Source: Megalonaias nervosa (taxonomy: Eukaryota; Mollusca; Bivalvia; Unionida; Unionidae). Taken from it: 64,000 bases of DNA. Made by a program: the position numbers and the translations under genes. The stretch lies in contig JAECUM010003664.1 of assembly GCA_016617855.1 (NCBI GenBank), positions 1-64,000 on the forward strand, read 5' to 3'. The notes beneath the pieces were generated by a model. It did not search any database and was not told the origin of the DNA. It worked only from the letters and a program-made list of their open reading frames with translations. Positions 10,601-20,984 of this stretch are shown here, one piece after another (the first letter of the stretch is position 1; each line of letters starts with the position of its first letter).

Positions 10601-11589
10601 ACGTGTCACCAGCAGTCAAAATGACAGAATATTGTAACATCAACCAAAGAGTGCACTGCCATTAGTTGTATTACTAGGTCAACAGTGTGAACAAGTCAAA
10701 CTATTTGTACTTTTCATGTTAGAATAAAAATAATGACTTAAATATAAATATCTTTTCTAAAAGATAAATATCAGTTTTTATTGCTGTAATATTTAGATAA
10801 CCTTCTTGTGCTGGCATGCTTGGTTGTATTTAAAACTGCAGGACATAAAAACATGTATTGATATCAATTGAAATAAATAAAATAAATAAATAAATACATC
10901 TTATCAGTCATTATTTCTTAATTTGTGTTTATGGAATCTAAACTTATGGAAAGATAGTATTATATATGAAATTTCATAATTCTTCTTCTCAGTTGGAGTG
11001 TATCATCTATATCATATTTTTTAATTTTACATTGTACCAATATTGTTTCTAATATCAGGTTTAATAATATGACACATTTATTTTGGCTGCTATGTTGACA
11101 GGCCAATTAAGGATCATTGTTTTCAATTTTACTATGAGCAAACAGTGTTTCCAAACTTGATATGATGTCCCCATGACCTTGACCTTACGTTACCAGGACA
11201 ATAAAGTGCTGTATGTACTTTATGTTCAGTCCTGAAGTCCATGTGACACATTTTAATTGTTGCTGGTCAATGAAGTATTGTTATATGTATTTAATTTTTC
11301 ATGTTAAAAACCATCTGACGCATTCAGATTGTTGATGGCAACTTCCATCAAAACACATACTCCAGACTTGACTTAAGAGTAAAACTTACTCCAACTTGAC
11401 TAGAGCCACTGCAATTCCCATGCTTTTGACTGCATATTAGTCACCTCGGCTTAAGATTTAGCTACCTATCAAATTTAGTTGAATTTCAGTGACTTATAAT
11501 TATACTGAAGTTATTTTGAGTCTGACAATTGGACTCAGCCAATGTCTCATGAAAATCAAGATGCACAATTTTGTTGATGTCAAATTAAG
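10601..11589. other. Unassigned sequence with an (AAAT)n run
   Basis: No gene. A short AAAT-type microsatellite lies at about 10869-10893. A 'catgaccttgacctt' string at 11173 resembles the half-site repeats of 55-61 kb but stands alone. Confidence 0.5.
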
Positions 11590-12240
11590 GGGGTAAATGT
11601 GCAAAAAGGAAATTGATGGGATTAACAATCAGGGGCTATAAGTCTGCAAAATGCTGATGCTGAATTTGTGTCATGAAAATCAAACTGCATACTAAATCTG
11701 GTTGAAAGCAATATGAGAGTTATATTATGGAAATTAAAGGAATTGGGTCTGACAATCAGCAACACCAACAATTCAATTCAGCCAAGCACGCAAGCAAATG
11801 TACCAGCATGCAGCTCATAATGTTCTTAAAACTTGTGACCTGGTGTTTTGAAATAAAACAATAGGGAGGTGCCTATGCAACATTATGCCAAGGGTTCACT
11901 AATATCTAGCTGTAAACCAAAATGAAAGTGGTGGGTCTGAGAATAAGGGCCTATAACTCTGCTAAACAACAAAACAGAATGCTAGCAACTGATCTCACCC
12001 AAGATCTCATCAATATCTAGCTGCATACAAAATATGCTTGAAATCCAAAATAATTAAAATATTGATTGTGTGGAGAAAATTGTGATGGACAGACAGATAA
12101 CAGAAGGGCTGACTTAGAGACAAGTTAATATCCTCAGTTTCTATGAGAAGCAGTTTGACAATTAGGCCAAGAAAACTTGATTTGTCCTGCAAAGAGGAAA
12201 ATCACATTTTCAGCTCCAGTGACCTTGACCTTGAACCTAG
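11590..12240. repeat. 'ggccataactct' family array
   Basis: Three or so diverged units: 'aatcaggggctataagtctg', 'ctgacaatcagcaacacc' and 'gggtctgagaataagggcct' followed by 'ataactctgctaaac'. Each is accompanied by 'aatctggttgaaagc'-type or 'gcttgaaatccaaaata'-type segments. It shares units with the arrays at 8.5 and 10.1 kb. Confidence 0.65.
11983..12012 (+). repeat. Left arm of a perfect 30-bp inverted repeat
   Basis: The 30 bases starting 'tagcaactgatctcaccc' are exactly the reverse complement of 13238-13267. The surrounding units belong to the 'ggccataactct' family. The arms may be two oppositely oriented copies or the ends of one 1.29-kb element. Confidence 0.85.
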
Positions 12241-12291
12241 CAGACCCAAATCAATAGACTCCTCGATCTACCAGTGACTGAGTAAGTACAT

Positions 12292-12445
12292 AAGAGGTTT
12301 GAGGAAAGAAGACCTCAGCAAATAATAATTACTTTAAGGCATTAAGAGGTTTGAAGAAAAAAAATTGTCAGCAAATGATAATTGCTATAAAGCACGTATG
12401 AGGTTTGAGAAAACAAGATGTCAGCCAATGATAATTACAATGCAG
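12292..12445. repeat. ~53-bp tandem repeat, 3 copies
   Basis: 'gaggtttga(g/a)' begins units at about 12294, 12346 and 12400. Each continues with 'gaa(a)aaa', 'gtcagc(a/c)aatgataatt' and 'taaag/caatg'. It produces overlapping small open frames that are not genes. Confidence 0.8.
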
Positions 12446-13237
12446 AAACACTGTCTACAGACAAACCTAAAAAGGATGGGGATAAAACTCTTGTTAAACA
12501 TGTGCAAATACAGCCTTTTGATTCAGGTTGGAATATTTTTAACCTAGATTTTGAATCAAGTGAAGTTAATGATGGAGTGGACTTTGTATTAGCTTTATTT
12601 ATCACCTTATATAAGATAATGTTAAATAATTTTGAAAATTAATCTAAGATTACAATATCACTGCTATTTATTCCAACAAATTCCTCAAATTATGTAAATT
12701 AGGAAAGAAAAAAGAAAAAGCCATCACTCATGGAAATGTCCTAGAGTACTTTAGATGCCAGGTCAGTAGGTGCATTCTGCAGTGTTCATTGTGGGTCTTC
12801 AATTATTTGACATCAACTGTAACATACACAATCTGACAGATGTTTAATTGCTATAAGGGAAGGGGAACCGTGAAGAAAATGCATCAAATCATGTTGTATC
12901 AATATTGACTTCTCACTGGTGTATTTACAAACAGGTCTGTGCCATCTAGAATTCATGCTCCTAGAAGATGTGTTAGGTACCTGTGATGAGTTATATTCGA
13001 CTAGCCCTAAGAAAGGGAATTTTATTTGAGAAAATTCTATCTGGTATGTCTGCTTCATTGATTGACAGAATGATTTATTGGACTTCTAATACAACTGAAG
13101 CTTCTGAACAGAGACAAAAGCAGTACAGTGAATTCTCATTAAAAACTTGTACAGAGTCTAAGACAGCATGCTGAATTTGTCTTTTTTCCCCCCTTGTTTG
13201 CCATGTTCTGCAAACCTGCAACAGTGTGGTGTAGGCC
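12446..13237. other. Unassigned sequence between inverted-repeat arms
   Basis: No gene recognised. Open frames at 12813-13058 (minus) and 12983-13174 (plus) overlap on opposite strands and lack splice support or recognisable motifs. Confidence 0.5.
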
Positions 13238-13267
13238 TGATGAGATCTTGGGTGAGATCAGTTGCTA
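13238..13267 (-). repeat. Right arm of the perfect 30-bp inverted repeat
   Basis: Exact reverse complement of 11983-12012. The flanking 'gttctgcaaacctgcaacag' also loosely mirrors 'ctctgctaaacaacaaaaca' at the left arm, so homology extends beyond the perfect core. Confidence 0.85.
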
Positions 13268-13851
13268 AAAGTGGACATGTGCAGCAATAGACTTTCTATT
13301 TATACTTTTATGTTCTAAATCCTAGCCATTTAAGACCAAAAATAACAGACTAGAGCCACTTTTACTGTGAAGAATCATAAACCCAGAATAATAAATCAAC
13401 AGTTAAATCTTCATATCCTCTTCAGTTTTAACTACTTCTTGATTAATAGTGTGTAGCAATTATCACAAACCACATTTCTTATTAAAAGATGAGACAAATT
13501 TCTCCAGTAAATAAAAAATTTATAAATATTACATCAAAAATTAAAATGTATTTTTTTCAAAGTTCATGGCAAATTGATTTCCAAGAGTGCACATTAGTCT
13601 TTAACAGTATCTGGCAATTTTGGAAGAAAAAAACCCAGTTTTTCAAACATAATGAAAAGAATTTAACAGCATTTATTCTTAGTTTACTTCAAATTAAAGT
13701 CTTCAACAACTTTAAATGTATTCAGGACATTTCCTCCATCTTGAATGCAGCACAATTTTTTGATTGTTATCAAAATATGCTGACAAGAATTTAAATCATT
13801 TATTCTTGATATATGACAAGCGACATTTCCATCTGACATGAGGTGCAGCCA
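13268..13851. other. Unassigned sequence
   Basis: A 101-codon plus-strand frame (13489-13794) is lysine/asparagine/phenylalanine-rich, as expected of A+T-rich noncoding DNA. I recognise no domain and do not call it a gene. Confidence 0.5.
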
Positions 13852-14060
13852 CAGTGGCTCAGTATTCAGCATAGTGGACTTGTGACCAGAAACATGCCAG
13901 TTCAAATCTTAGCAAGACCTAGCCAGGTCAGACACTGAAGTGTGTCTCTAGGCAAAACATTCCACTCCAACAGCCAAATTTTCAAGCATTACAAGGACTG
14001 GGTTTGGTGACACATTAGACATAATCAGAGCAAAATCACCTTCATAGTGATAATCCTTTT
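13852..14060 (+). mobile_element. tRNA-derived SINE
   Basis: The head 'cagccacagtggctcagtat' continues to a B-box-like 'ccagttcaaatctta'. It is followed by 'cctagccaggtcag', 'gtgtgtctctaggcaaaac' and 'gacacattagacataatc'. The middle segment corresponds to 'tgtccttgggcaagacactt' of the 16.8-kb SINE, with substitutions. Confidence 0.65.
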
Positions 14061-14895
14061 ACTGATTTGATTTCCCCATTCTCTGATGAGTTGAAATATG
14101 ACTACATATTGATTGCTATGGAGTTTTTGTTTTCATAGCGGGTGGCTTCCAAGGCAAGAGGTTCCAATATCCTGACCCCAACTACAGTTAAAGCATGCTT
14201 ACACAGATACTCATCCAAATTATCCTTGCAAGAAATATTCTGTTCCGCTAAAGATTTTCCTAACGTTGTTTTGGTCCCACCAAGCAATCAGGGTTGAGGT
14301 GGGGTAGTGGGAAATAAGAATCAAAATTACCTGAATTACTTTGAGATTGTTTGTAAGCTCAACAGTTTACATTCAGTGAAGCCAAGGATGATACATACTG
14401 AGAAATGGAATTCATAAACTCTGGACATACGAGAATGTTAATATGACTGTACAGTATACATGAAAAAAAGAAGATTTTCAAACAACTTTAGTAAAGTCTT
14501 TATGTTGACTAAAGAAGAATGCTTTGAACGTACATAACTAAAGACCCCGAGTTAAGAAACACTTCCATATAAAAGAAACTTACTAATAAAGAGCAACATT
14601 TATGAACCCAAATCTTATTTTAATTAATTACATTGTTTTTAACAAACATTTGTAACAATCATACAGATCGAGTGAAATCACATCATGTGACATAGCAAAC
14701 TCAAAGTACCGGTAAAGTTTGAAACAATAGAATGGAACTACTTATGTACTCAACAGATTTGACAATATTTTTTAAACACTGATTAAAATATTGTTCTCAT
14801 TTTTTTGTTTAAAATTTTATATTATTTTAGAAATAGATGTAATTGTAAGAACTGAATTTCATATTTTACATGATTCATGCACTGTGCAATTGATG
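14061..14895. other. Unassigned sequence
   Basis: Nothing recognisable. A minus-strand open frame at 14102-14287 has no known motif and no strong splice context. Confidence 0.5.
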
Positions 14896-15106
14896 TACTG
14901 TATATACTCACTTAAAAGTCAAGTCCAGCTGCAAATTGCACAGACCCAGATCTGCCATTGCATAATTCACAGGCAGGTCTTGGTCTGTGCAGTTTGTTAG
15001 GAGTAATTAGTAAAAGAAAAAACATGGACTGTTGGTGCATTATGCTATGGCAGATCATGATTTTGTTGTTTGGAGTTTGACTCGACTTATAAGCAAGTAA
15101 ATATTA
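14896..15106. mobile_element. THF fold-back element, copy D
   Basis: 'tactgtatatactcactt' opens the element. The first palindrome pairs 'cagacccagatctgccattg' with 'ggcaggtcttggtctg', the spacer is 'tttgttaggagtaattag', and the decayed second palindrome is around 'ctgttggtgcattatgctat'. It closes with 'ctcgacttataagcaagta'. Confidence 0.85.
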
Positions 15107-15238
15107 CACAACTTTGTGACTCCATGAATCCTATAAAACATTATATTAAACAGTCATAGAACTTCAGAACTTTGTGAGATTTAAAATTAAACTTCATTTT
15201 TCAATAATCGTCAAACTTACTATTTCAATATACAATAC

Positions 15239-15520
15239 TCCAGTGGCCGAAGTGGTTAGAGCATCCACCTCGGATGTTGGAGGTTGCAGGTTCAAACCCT
15301 TTCCAAGTCATACCAAAGATTTATAAAAATGGTACTAGCAGTTGCCTCGCATGGTGCTCAGCCTTATGAGGTTAGTGTTAGGACTGGTCGGCCTGGTATC
15401 AGGATAATGTGTCTGGGTGGGACATGATGCTACATGTCTGCTGCATGATGCCCCAGTGCTAGACAATACTATAACCTGCCACACAGCATACATCATGGTG
15501 ATATGACTGAAATTTTTTTA
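15239..15520 (+). mobile_element. tRNA-derived SINE with long body
   Basis: The head is strongly tRNA-like: A box 'tggccgaagtggttagag', anticodon-arm region, B box 'ggttcaaaccctt'. The body ('gactggtcggcctggtatca', 'gataatgtgtctgggtggga', 'catgatgccccagtg') and the 3' end 'atatgactgaaattttttt' follow. The body type differs from the SINEs at 5.2, 13.9, 16.8 and 49.4 kb, so at least two SINE families are present. A functional tRNA gene is unlikely because the acceptor stem does not close. Confidence 0.75.
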
Positions 15521-15540
15521 AAGCTATGTTAAGAATCCAA

Positions 15541-15543
<3 letters not shown>

Positions 15544-15615
<72 letters not shown>
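15544..15615. repeat. Compound microsatellite (CT)n(CA)n
   Basis: About 19 CT units change directly to about 16 CA units. It lies just downstream of a SINE tail. Confidence 0.97.
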
Positions 15616-15617
<2 letters not shown>

Positions 15618-15775
15618 TACATTATTATATAACTTTTAATGCCGTTTTTATTCAAATCCTGTTACTGGTTTTCGCTGGACAATTAGGTATGTACAAACAA
15701 ATTCAGGACATATTGCAAATAATTAAAGGTTACAATGGATTACAGTTTTTAAAAACAAATTTAAGTACACACTAT

Positions 15776-15993
15776 TACCATATATACTTGCTTGTAAGTT
15801 GAATCAAACTGAAAACAATAAAGATCCTGATCTGCCAAAGCATGATGTACCTGCAGATCAGGATCTATGTTGTTTGTTCTACTGATTATTCCTAACAAAC
15901 TGTACAGACCCAGATCTGCTGGCACATTACGTGATTGCAGCTCTTGGTCTGTTCAGTTTGCAGTGAGACTCAACTTATATGCAAGTATATACA
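15776..15993. mobile_element. THF fold-back element, copy E
   Basis: Inverted orientation like copy C: 'taccatatatacttgcttgt' at the left, 'aagatcctgatctgccaaag' with 'gcagatcaggatctatgtt', spacer 'attcctaacaaactgtacag', then the 'acccagatctgctggcacat' palindrome, and 'atatgcaagtatatac' at the right. Confidence 0.85.
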
Positions 15994-16308
15994 GAAATTT
16001 TATTTCATATTTTTAATTAAAGTATAATTTGTATTTTGCAATCAACTCCATCGACTACAAATTCATAAAACTGCAAATAAAAAAGAGGATCTTGTGTGAA
16101 ATTAGTGAAGCACAACAATCAATTAAATACTACTATGATTATTGAAACAGATGAAGTCTCATCTTCACTCAGAATGTCTAATCAGATTAATTTTGATACA
16201 TTAACTGGTCAATAATGCTACATTGTGCTTATATGTACAATGTGTTTGCTCGTGAACTATCCATTCCACACTTTCCAAACCAATTTTAATCACTATCAGA
16301 TCTTATCT

Positions 16309-16487
16309 GGGTACTAAATGATTATTCCTTTTTAAAATGGCTACCGCAATAGCTGGGTACTAAATAAGTACTCCTTTTTAAAATGGACACCACAATTGCT
16401 GGGTACTAATAAGTACTCTTTTTTAAATGGCTACCACAATAGCTCGGTACTAAATAAGTACTTCTATTCAAAAGGCTACCACAATAA
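16309..16487. repeat. 47-bp tandem repeat, 4 copies
   Basis: Units contain 'ctgggtactaaataagtact', 'ccttttta' and 'aaatggctaccacaatag'. Copies differ by scattered substitutions and short gaps. Confidence 0.88.
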
Positions 16488-16807
16488 CATAAAGATGAAT
16501 AAGGAAATTATATAGATTTCCACATACAGCATCATGGCAAAATTCAGTTGCTGATATTCTGGATGCAGATATTCCACCTGAAGGGAATTGTCAACACAAA
16601 CAGAGGTTTATTAAAAATGTAAATTAATAATTGTGAACCACAAGGGAGGGAGTGAAAGGTACTACTATTGCTTTTACCCATTTGTATTGTTATGCAATAA
16701 CAAAACAACTGTCATGTCAACTTTTCCTCTTTAAACTTTGATCCAGATGGATTAGGGATTTAGCATAGGCCAATCCATCCTACCGTATCCCATAGGTGAC
16801 AAACTGA

Positions 16808-17006
16808 GTCAGGAACCGCACTGACACAGTGGTTAGCATGCTAAATTTCCTAACTGAATGGATTAAGGTTCAAATCCTACAACTGGATCAGAACTGGGTC
16901 AGCTACTGTATTGGTGTCCTTGGGCAAGACACTTAACTTCAACTGCCTCTGCACTAAAATAAGCTACATGTGTTGTTATGCCATAAAACACCAAACCAAA
17001 ACAAAC
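16808..17006 (+). mobile_element. tRNA-derived SINE, best-preserved copy
   Basis: The head 'cactgacacagtggttagca' leads to B box 'aaggttcaaatcctac'. The conserved central segment 'tgtccttgggcaagacactt' and 3' part 'tgttgttatgccataaaaca' with an AAAC-like tail complete it. The central segment is of the type shared among several metazoan SINE superfamilies; I cannot name which without a search. This copy is the reference for those at 5.0, 5.2, 13.9 and 49.4 kb. Confidence 0.75.
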
Positions 17007-17714
17007 TTTGACCAGCATAGATACAGATTGCCTACTGTTGCATTAGACACTTGAAAATCAGGTTCTCCATCATCCACTCATCATACAATTTCACGCAAAC
17101 ACCAAAGATTCCATGCTGTAGGTATACTTTACAATAATACCAAAGATTCCATGCTGCAGGTACACTATACAATGGCAATTCTATATTAAGGTTCTCCACA
17201 GTTAGGTAAATGTAATATACAGGTACATATGGTAAAAATAAACTTCTTGATCCATTTATAATTAATAAGACACAGAAATCACTTAAATCTGAAACCAAAG
17301 CTCTTAAATGTGCATAAATATAAGATCAAACATTTCTGAAAGCTATTTTAAAGATTTTAAAATCATTTCATCCATAGGAGATGTAAAACAATTATATCAT
17401 TACTTCATGACTTAAAAGCAATATGCTAAATGCAGAATGCAGCTGTCTAATAAACATTTAAGGCACATCCAGTGCAACAAGGCCAAAAACAAAACCTGAG
17501 ACAAAAGCAAAATTTGGATGTCTTGTAGAGAGATACAAGTCTCACAGATTAAAACATTTTTGGATACAAAGTCTGAAAAACTAAATCAGTACTATTAATG
17601 CAACAAGAACTATTTCTGGGAGAACCATTAAAGCCCCTGCCCATTACAATTTGCTCCATTGTGCATGAAACAGAAGTATTTGTGTTGGAAAAGAAAACTA
17701 AGAAATAGGCATTT
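17007..17714. other. Unassigned sequence with a local duplication
   Basis: 'accaaagattccatgctg' followed by 'aggtatac' or 'aggtacac' occurs twice, about 40 bp apart (17.10 and 17.14 kb). The 88-codon minus-strand open frame over it (17032-17298) has no recognisable domain. Confidence 0.5.
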
Positions 17715-17804
17715 AGGGTCCATGACTCCAAGGGTATTCAGGGTCCATGACTCCATGGGTATTTAGGGTCCATGACTCCAATGGCATTCAGAGTCCATGA
17801 TTCC
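17715..17804. repeat. 25-bp tandem repeat, 3.6 copies
   Basis: Units 'agggtccatgactccaaggg' plus 'tattc' start at about 17715, 17740, 17765 and 17790, with few differences. The high similarity suggests a fairly recent array. Confidence 0.9.
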
Positions 17805-17855
17805 TCTAAATGACAATATACAATGCTTCAAACATCTTCAAGGTTTCATCGATAA

Positions 17856-18420
17856 TACAAGCAACATTCCATGTAAAGATAAAAATATGAAGTTGATTGA
17901 AAAGGCCGTAACTCTGTCCAAAATGATGTAGATGAAAAACACTGGTTTATGTATTAATGATCACATTAAACTGCATAAGAATATGTTGAATTGTTCTTGA
18001 GCTAGGCTGATACAAGCAACATATCAAATTTCCATGTGAAGACAAGAATATGTTCCACAAGGAGCATAACTCTGTCTAAAATGGAGTAGATGAGACACAT
18101 AGGTCTATGAAACTAAATTCACATAAAACAACATCAGAATATGTTGAATGGTTCTTGAGCTATGCTGACTGCAAACAACATCCCAAGTTTCCATGTGAAG
18201 TCTGGAATACATCTATGCTCAAGAAAGAGCATAATTGTCAAAAATGGCATAGACAAGACTAAACCCATACAAGTACAGGCAAGTCTGACATAATGTCCGT
18301 ACCAAACTGCAACAGAATATGTTCAGTGGTTCTTGAGCTATGCCACACATGATATTAAGTATATTGGCAAGGGTCATAACTCTAAAACAAGAGGCCCAAA
18401 TGGACCTTATATCACTCATA
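17856..18420. repeat. ~155-bp tandem array ending in 'aacaagaggccca'
   Basis: Three to four diverged units contain 'caagcaacat', 'tttccatgtgaag', 'gagcataactctgtctaaaa', 'tggagtagatgagac', 'aacagaatatgttgaatggt' and 'tcttgagctatgctga'. The last unit runs into 'aactctaaaacaagaggccc' and 'aaatggaccttatatcactc'. That end motif is, to my knowledge, a frequent end of dispersed bivalve repeats. The organisation recalls pearl-type or Helentron-like elements with internal tandem repeats. Confidence 0.7.
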
Positions 18421-18700
18421 TAACATACACTGGTCTAAAAAGAAGCTTTTTTGATAGGGGAGACAGTTTTTAATAAACTTTCAGCTTTCTACTGAATATC
18501 CAGATATTGCATTGCTTTGAATTATATGTGCAAAGATGTTTCTTAAATATAAAAGTTTATAACATCTGAGAATGATCTATCAAAACAGCATAGCTACATT
18601 ACTAATGGTACATATGCAAGAATTTTCATAAAGATCTACATTTCCTTTCATGGCTATCAACAGTATACAACCATAACAGAGCTGTAGATTATCTTTGTTG

Positions 18701-18921
18701 TACCATATGTATTCACTTATAAGACAAGTCTAACTGCAAACTGCACAGACCCACATCTGCCGTTGCATAATGCACTGGCAGATCTGGGTCTTTGCAGTTT
18801 GTTAGGAGTAATCAGAAGAACAAACAATATAGACCCTGATCTGCAGGTGCATTATGCTACAGCAGATCAGGATCTTTGTTGTTTGCAGTTTGACTAGACT
18901 TATAAGCAAGTATAAATGGTA
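18701..18921. mobile_element. THF fold-back element, copy F
   Basis: The palindromes are the cleanest in the window. 'cagacccacatctgccg', loop around 'gcataatgca', 'ggcagatctgggtct', spacer 'gtttgttaggagtaatcag', then 'agaccctgatctgcaggtgc', loop, 'agcagatcaggatct'. Ends 'taccatatgtattcactt' and 'agcaagtataaatggta'. Copy G lies 140 bp downstream in the same orientation. Confidence 0.88.
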
Positions 18922-19062
18922 TGTTATGAGAAAGGAACCACAATACAGTCCAGCATCTAAAACCAGTGGGTTAGCTATATGATGTGTATAGGAGCCATAA
19001 AAAATGTCAAGATATCATAAAGGTGGATGCTTCTGATTTAAATTTTGGCAAAAATGTGCACA

Positions 19063-19281
19063 TCGTATATACTCACTTATAAGACGAGTCCAACTGCAAA
19101 ATGCACAGACCCAGATCTGCCACTGCATAATGCACTGGCAGATCTGGTTCTGTGTAGTTTATTAGGAGTAATTAGCAGAACAAACAACATAGACCCTAAT
19201 CTGCAGACATAATATGATACAGCTGATCATGATCTTTGTTGTTTGCAATTTGACTCCACTTATATGCAAGTATAAATGGTA
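19063..19281. mobile_element. THF fold-back element, copy G
   Basis: Same orientation and layout as copy F, and the right end 'tgcaagtataaatggtatg' is nearly the same. The flanks between F and G are not duplicated, so these look like independent insertions rather than a tandem duplication. Confidence 0.85.
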
Positions 19282-20504
19282 TGACATGAGTATGCCTAAT
19301 TCTTGAATATTCTCACATACCTCTGCCTGGTTGTCCATAAGCAATCATTTTCAAAGTTTTCTATTTGTTTCAATACTTGCTGGCCCAAAGTCCAGCAGGC
19401 TCTGACAGCTTAAACAAACATTTGGTCTTGCAGTCAATTATATTACTTACATCAGCAATTTTAAAAACAACAGCCAATATATTGCAAAAATGTATTTTAC
19501 AAATATTTTGATTAAGAGAAAGATATGCCCATAACATGATCTGCTCTGACATGTGACATGTATACAACTATCTTTTCCTTGAGCTTTCATATACTTGACA
19601 AATACCTTCAGTAAAACAATATGATCTCATTCTATCTGGGAAGAAACTTTTTTCTTTAAACAATTCCTGGCAAGCATGCACACTGGCATCTTGTTTCAGC
19701 TCTGCAGGACATTGTACTGCTCTTCAAGCATGAATGGAGTTGGAACCATCCTTGGCCATTTGGGGGTTGGTTGGAAGCTGGACTTGCATGATTTATTTAT
19801 GGTACCAGTCTTTTGCTATTTATGGTAACCAAGAGGCCACAAATATAATCCATATGTATTATAAAGCATAGAGTCTGTGGGGCAGCAAATTTAGTTTGAT
19901 GAGACAGCTATATTGGCTTCACTGATGCTATTAATAGACATAATGCTGACAGCTATATTGCCAAAATAACTTTTTGATCATCAATAAGTCTGGATCCTCT
20001 TCAATATCATTTGGCCATAAAAAGCAATTTTGCTACAATTTGTATTTCTTTATTACACAGGGCTAACTGCCAAGTCTTAGGATTCTGAGCCCCCATATTA
20101 TTTTCTGTGCCATTTTTCACAGGTCAGTTGATACAAGCCAGTTTCTTGCTGTGGGTGTCTGAGCACACTGTTGTTGTTTTTTTAAAAAACTTTTGTGAAC
20201 AAAAATTTTAACCACAATAAAAGTCTTTATTTTATTTTATTTTTAAGCCATTCAAATAATAAATTACTAAAGCATATGAATAGACAAGATGACAATGGAT
20301 AGAGTGTACAGATGCAACATAACTTGTAAATACATGAAAATGTCTGGTCTATATTGGTAATTTATAGAAAATTATGATTATTTTCCATTGAATTATTTGT
20401 ATACCTTTAGAAATCTAATTGTAAAGACATATAAAAACAATAGAAAAATAAATTGCACAATGTTAATTGCCCATTCAAAAACATAAGTATTCCTGTTTTG
20501 TCTG
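19282..20504. other. Unassigned sequence
   Basis: No gene, array or element recognised. Minus-strand open frames at 19370-19567 and nearby carry no known motif. Confidence 0.5.
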
Positions 20505-20684
20505 CATAATTACCAGACCCAACAGGATAACTACATCCTACAGGACAAACACACCCTATGGGACAACCATACCCAGCAGGATAACTACATCCTACAGGAC
20601 AAACACATCCTATAGGACAACCATACCCAACAGGATAACTACATCCTATGGGACAACCACACTCAACAGGATAACCACACCCCA
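20505..20684 (-). repeat. 18-bp minisatellite, hexapeptide-coding in both directions
   Basis: Ten or so 18-bp monomers ('caggataactacatccta', 'caggacaaacacatccta', 'tgggacaaccatacccag') are arranged in a partly regular three-monomer, 54-bp order. Because 18 is a multiple of three, the array stays open: the minus strand reads as 'GCPIGC', 'VCPVGC', 'SYPVGY' hexapeptides inside a 94-codon frame (20407-20691), and the plus strand reads as Thr/Ser/Arg-rich repeats. No splice sites or homology support an exon, so I treat it as a minisatellite. A Cys-Pro-Gly-repeat secreted protein fragment is a weaker alternative. Confidence 0.8.
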
Positions 20685-20984
20685 CAGTCATGAAGTATTT
20701 TCATCACAAAATATGAACTCCAACATACAGACAAACCTCAAGAAATTTCATTTCACCTTACATTTACTGGGTAATTAGGTCATTTTTACTGACATTTCAA
20801 AATGATCCTAACAGCATTTGCACTACATTTTTACACAAGTATGATATCAAATTCCAGAGGCTAGGAAATGGTTTCTATTTTTGTACTCAGATCTGTTTAT
20901 GACCACAAAACTGTTTACAAAAATACATAGAAGTAGAAGATCAATTTAACTGAAGGTATTGACCTAAAAGATGTGCTACTTGTG

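Noticed and set aside
15239..15305. Possible tRNA gene (good A and B boxes)
   Set aside because: The acceptor stem does not close and a SINE body with a 3' tail follows directly.
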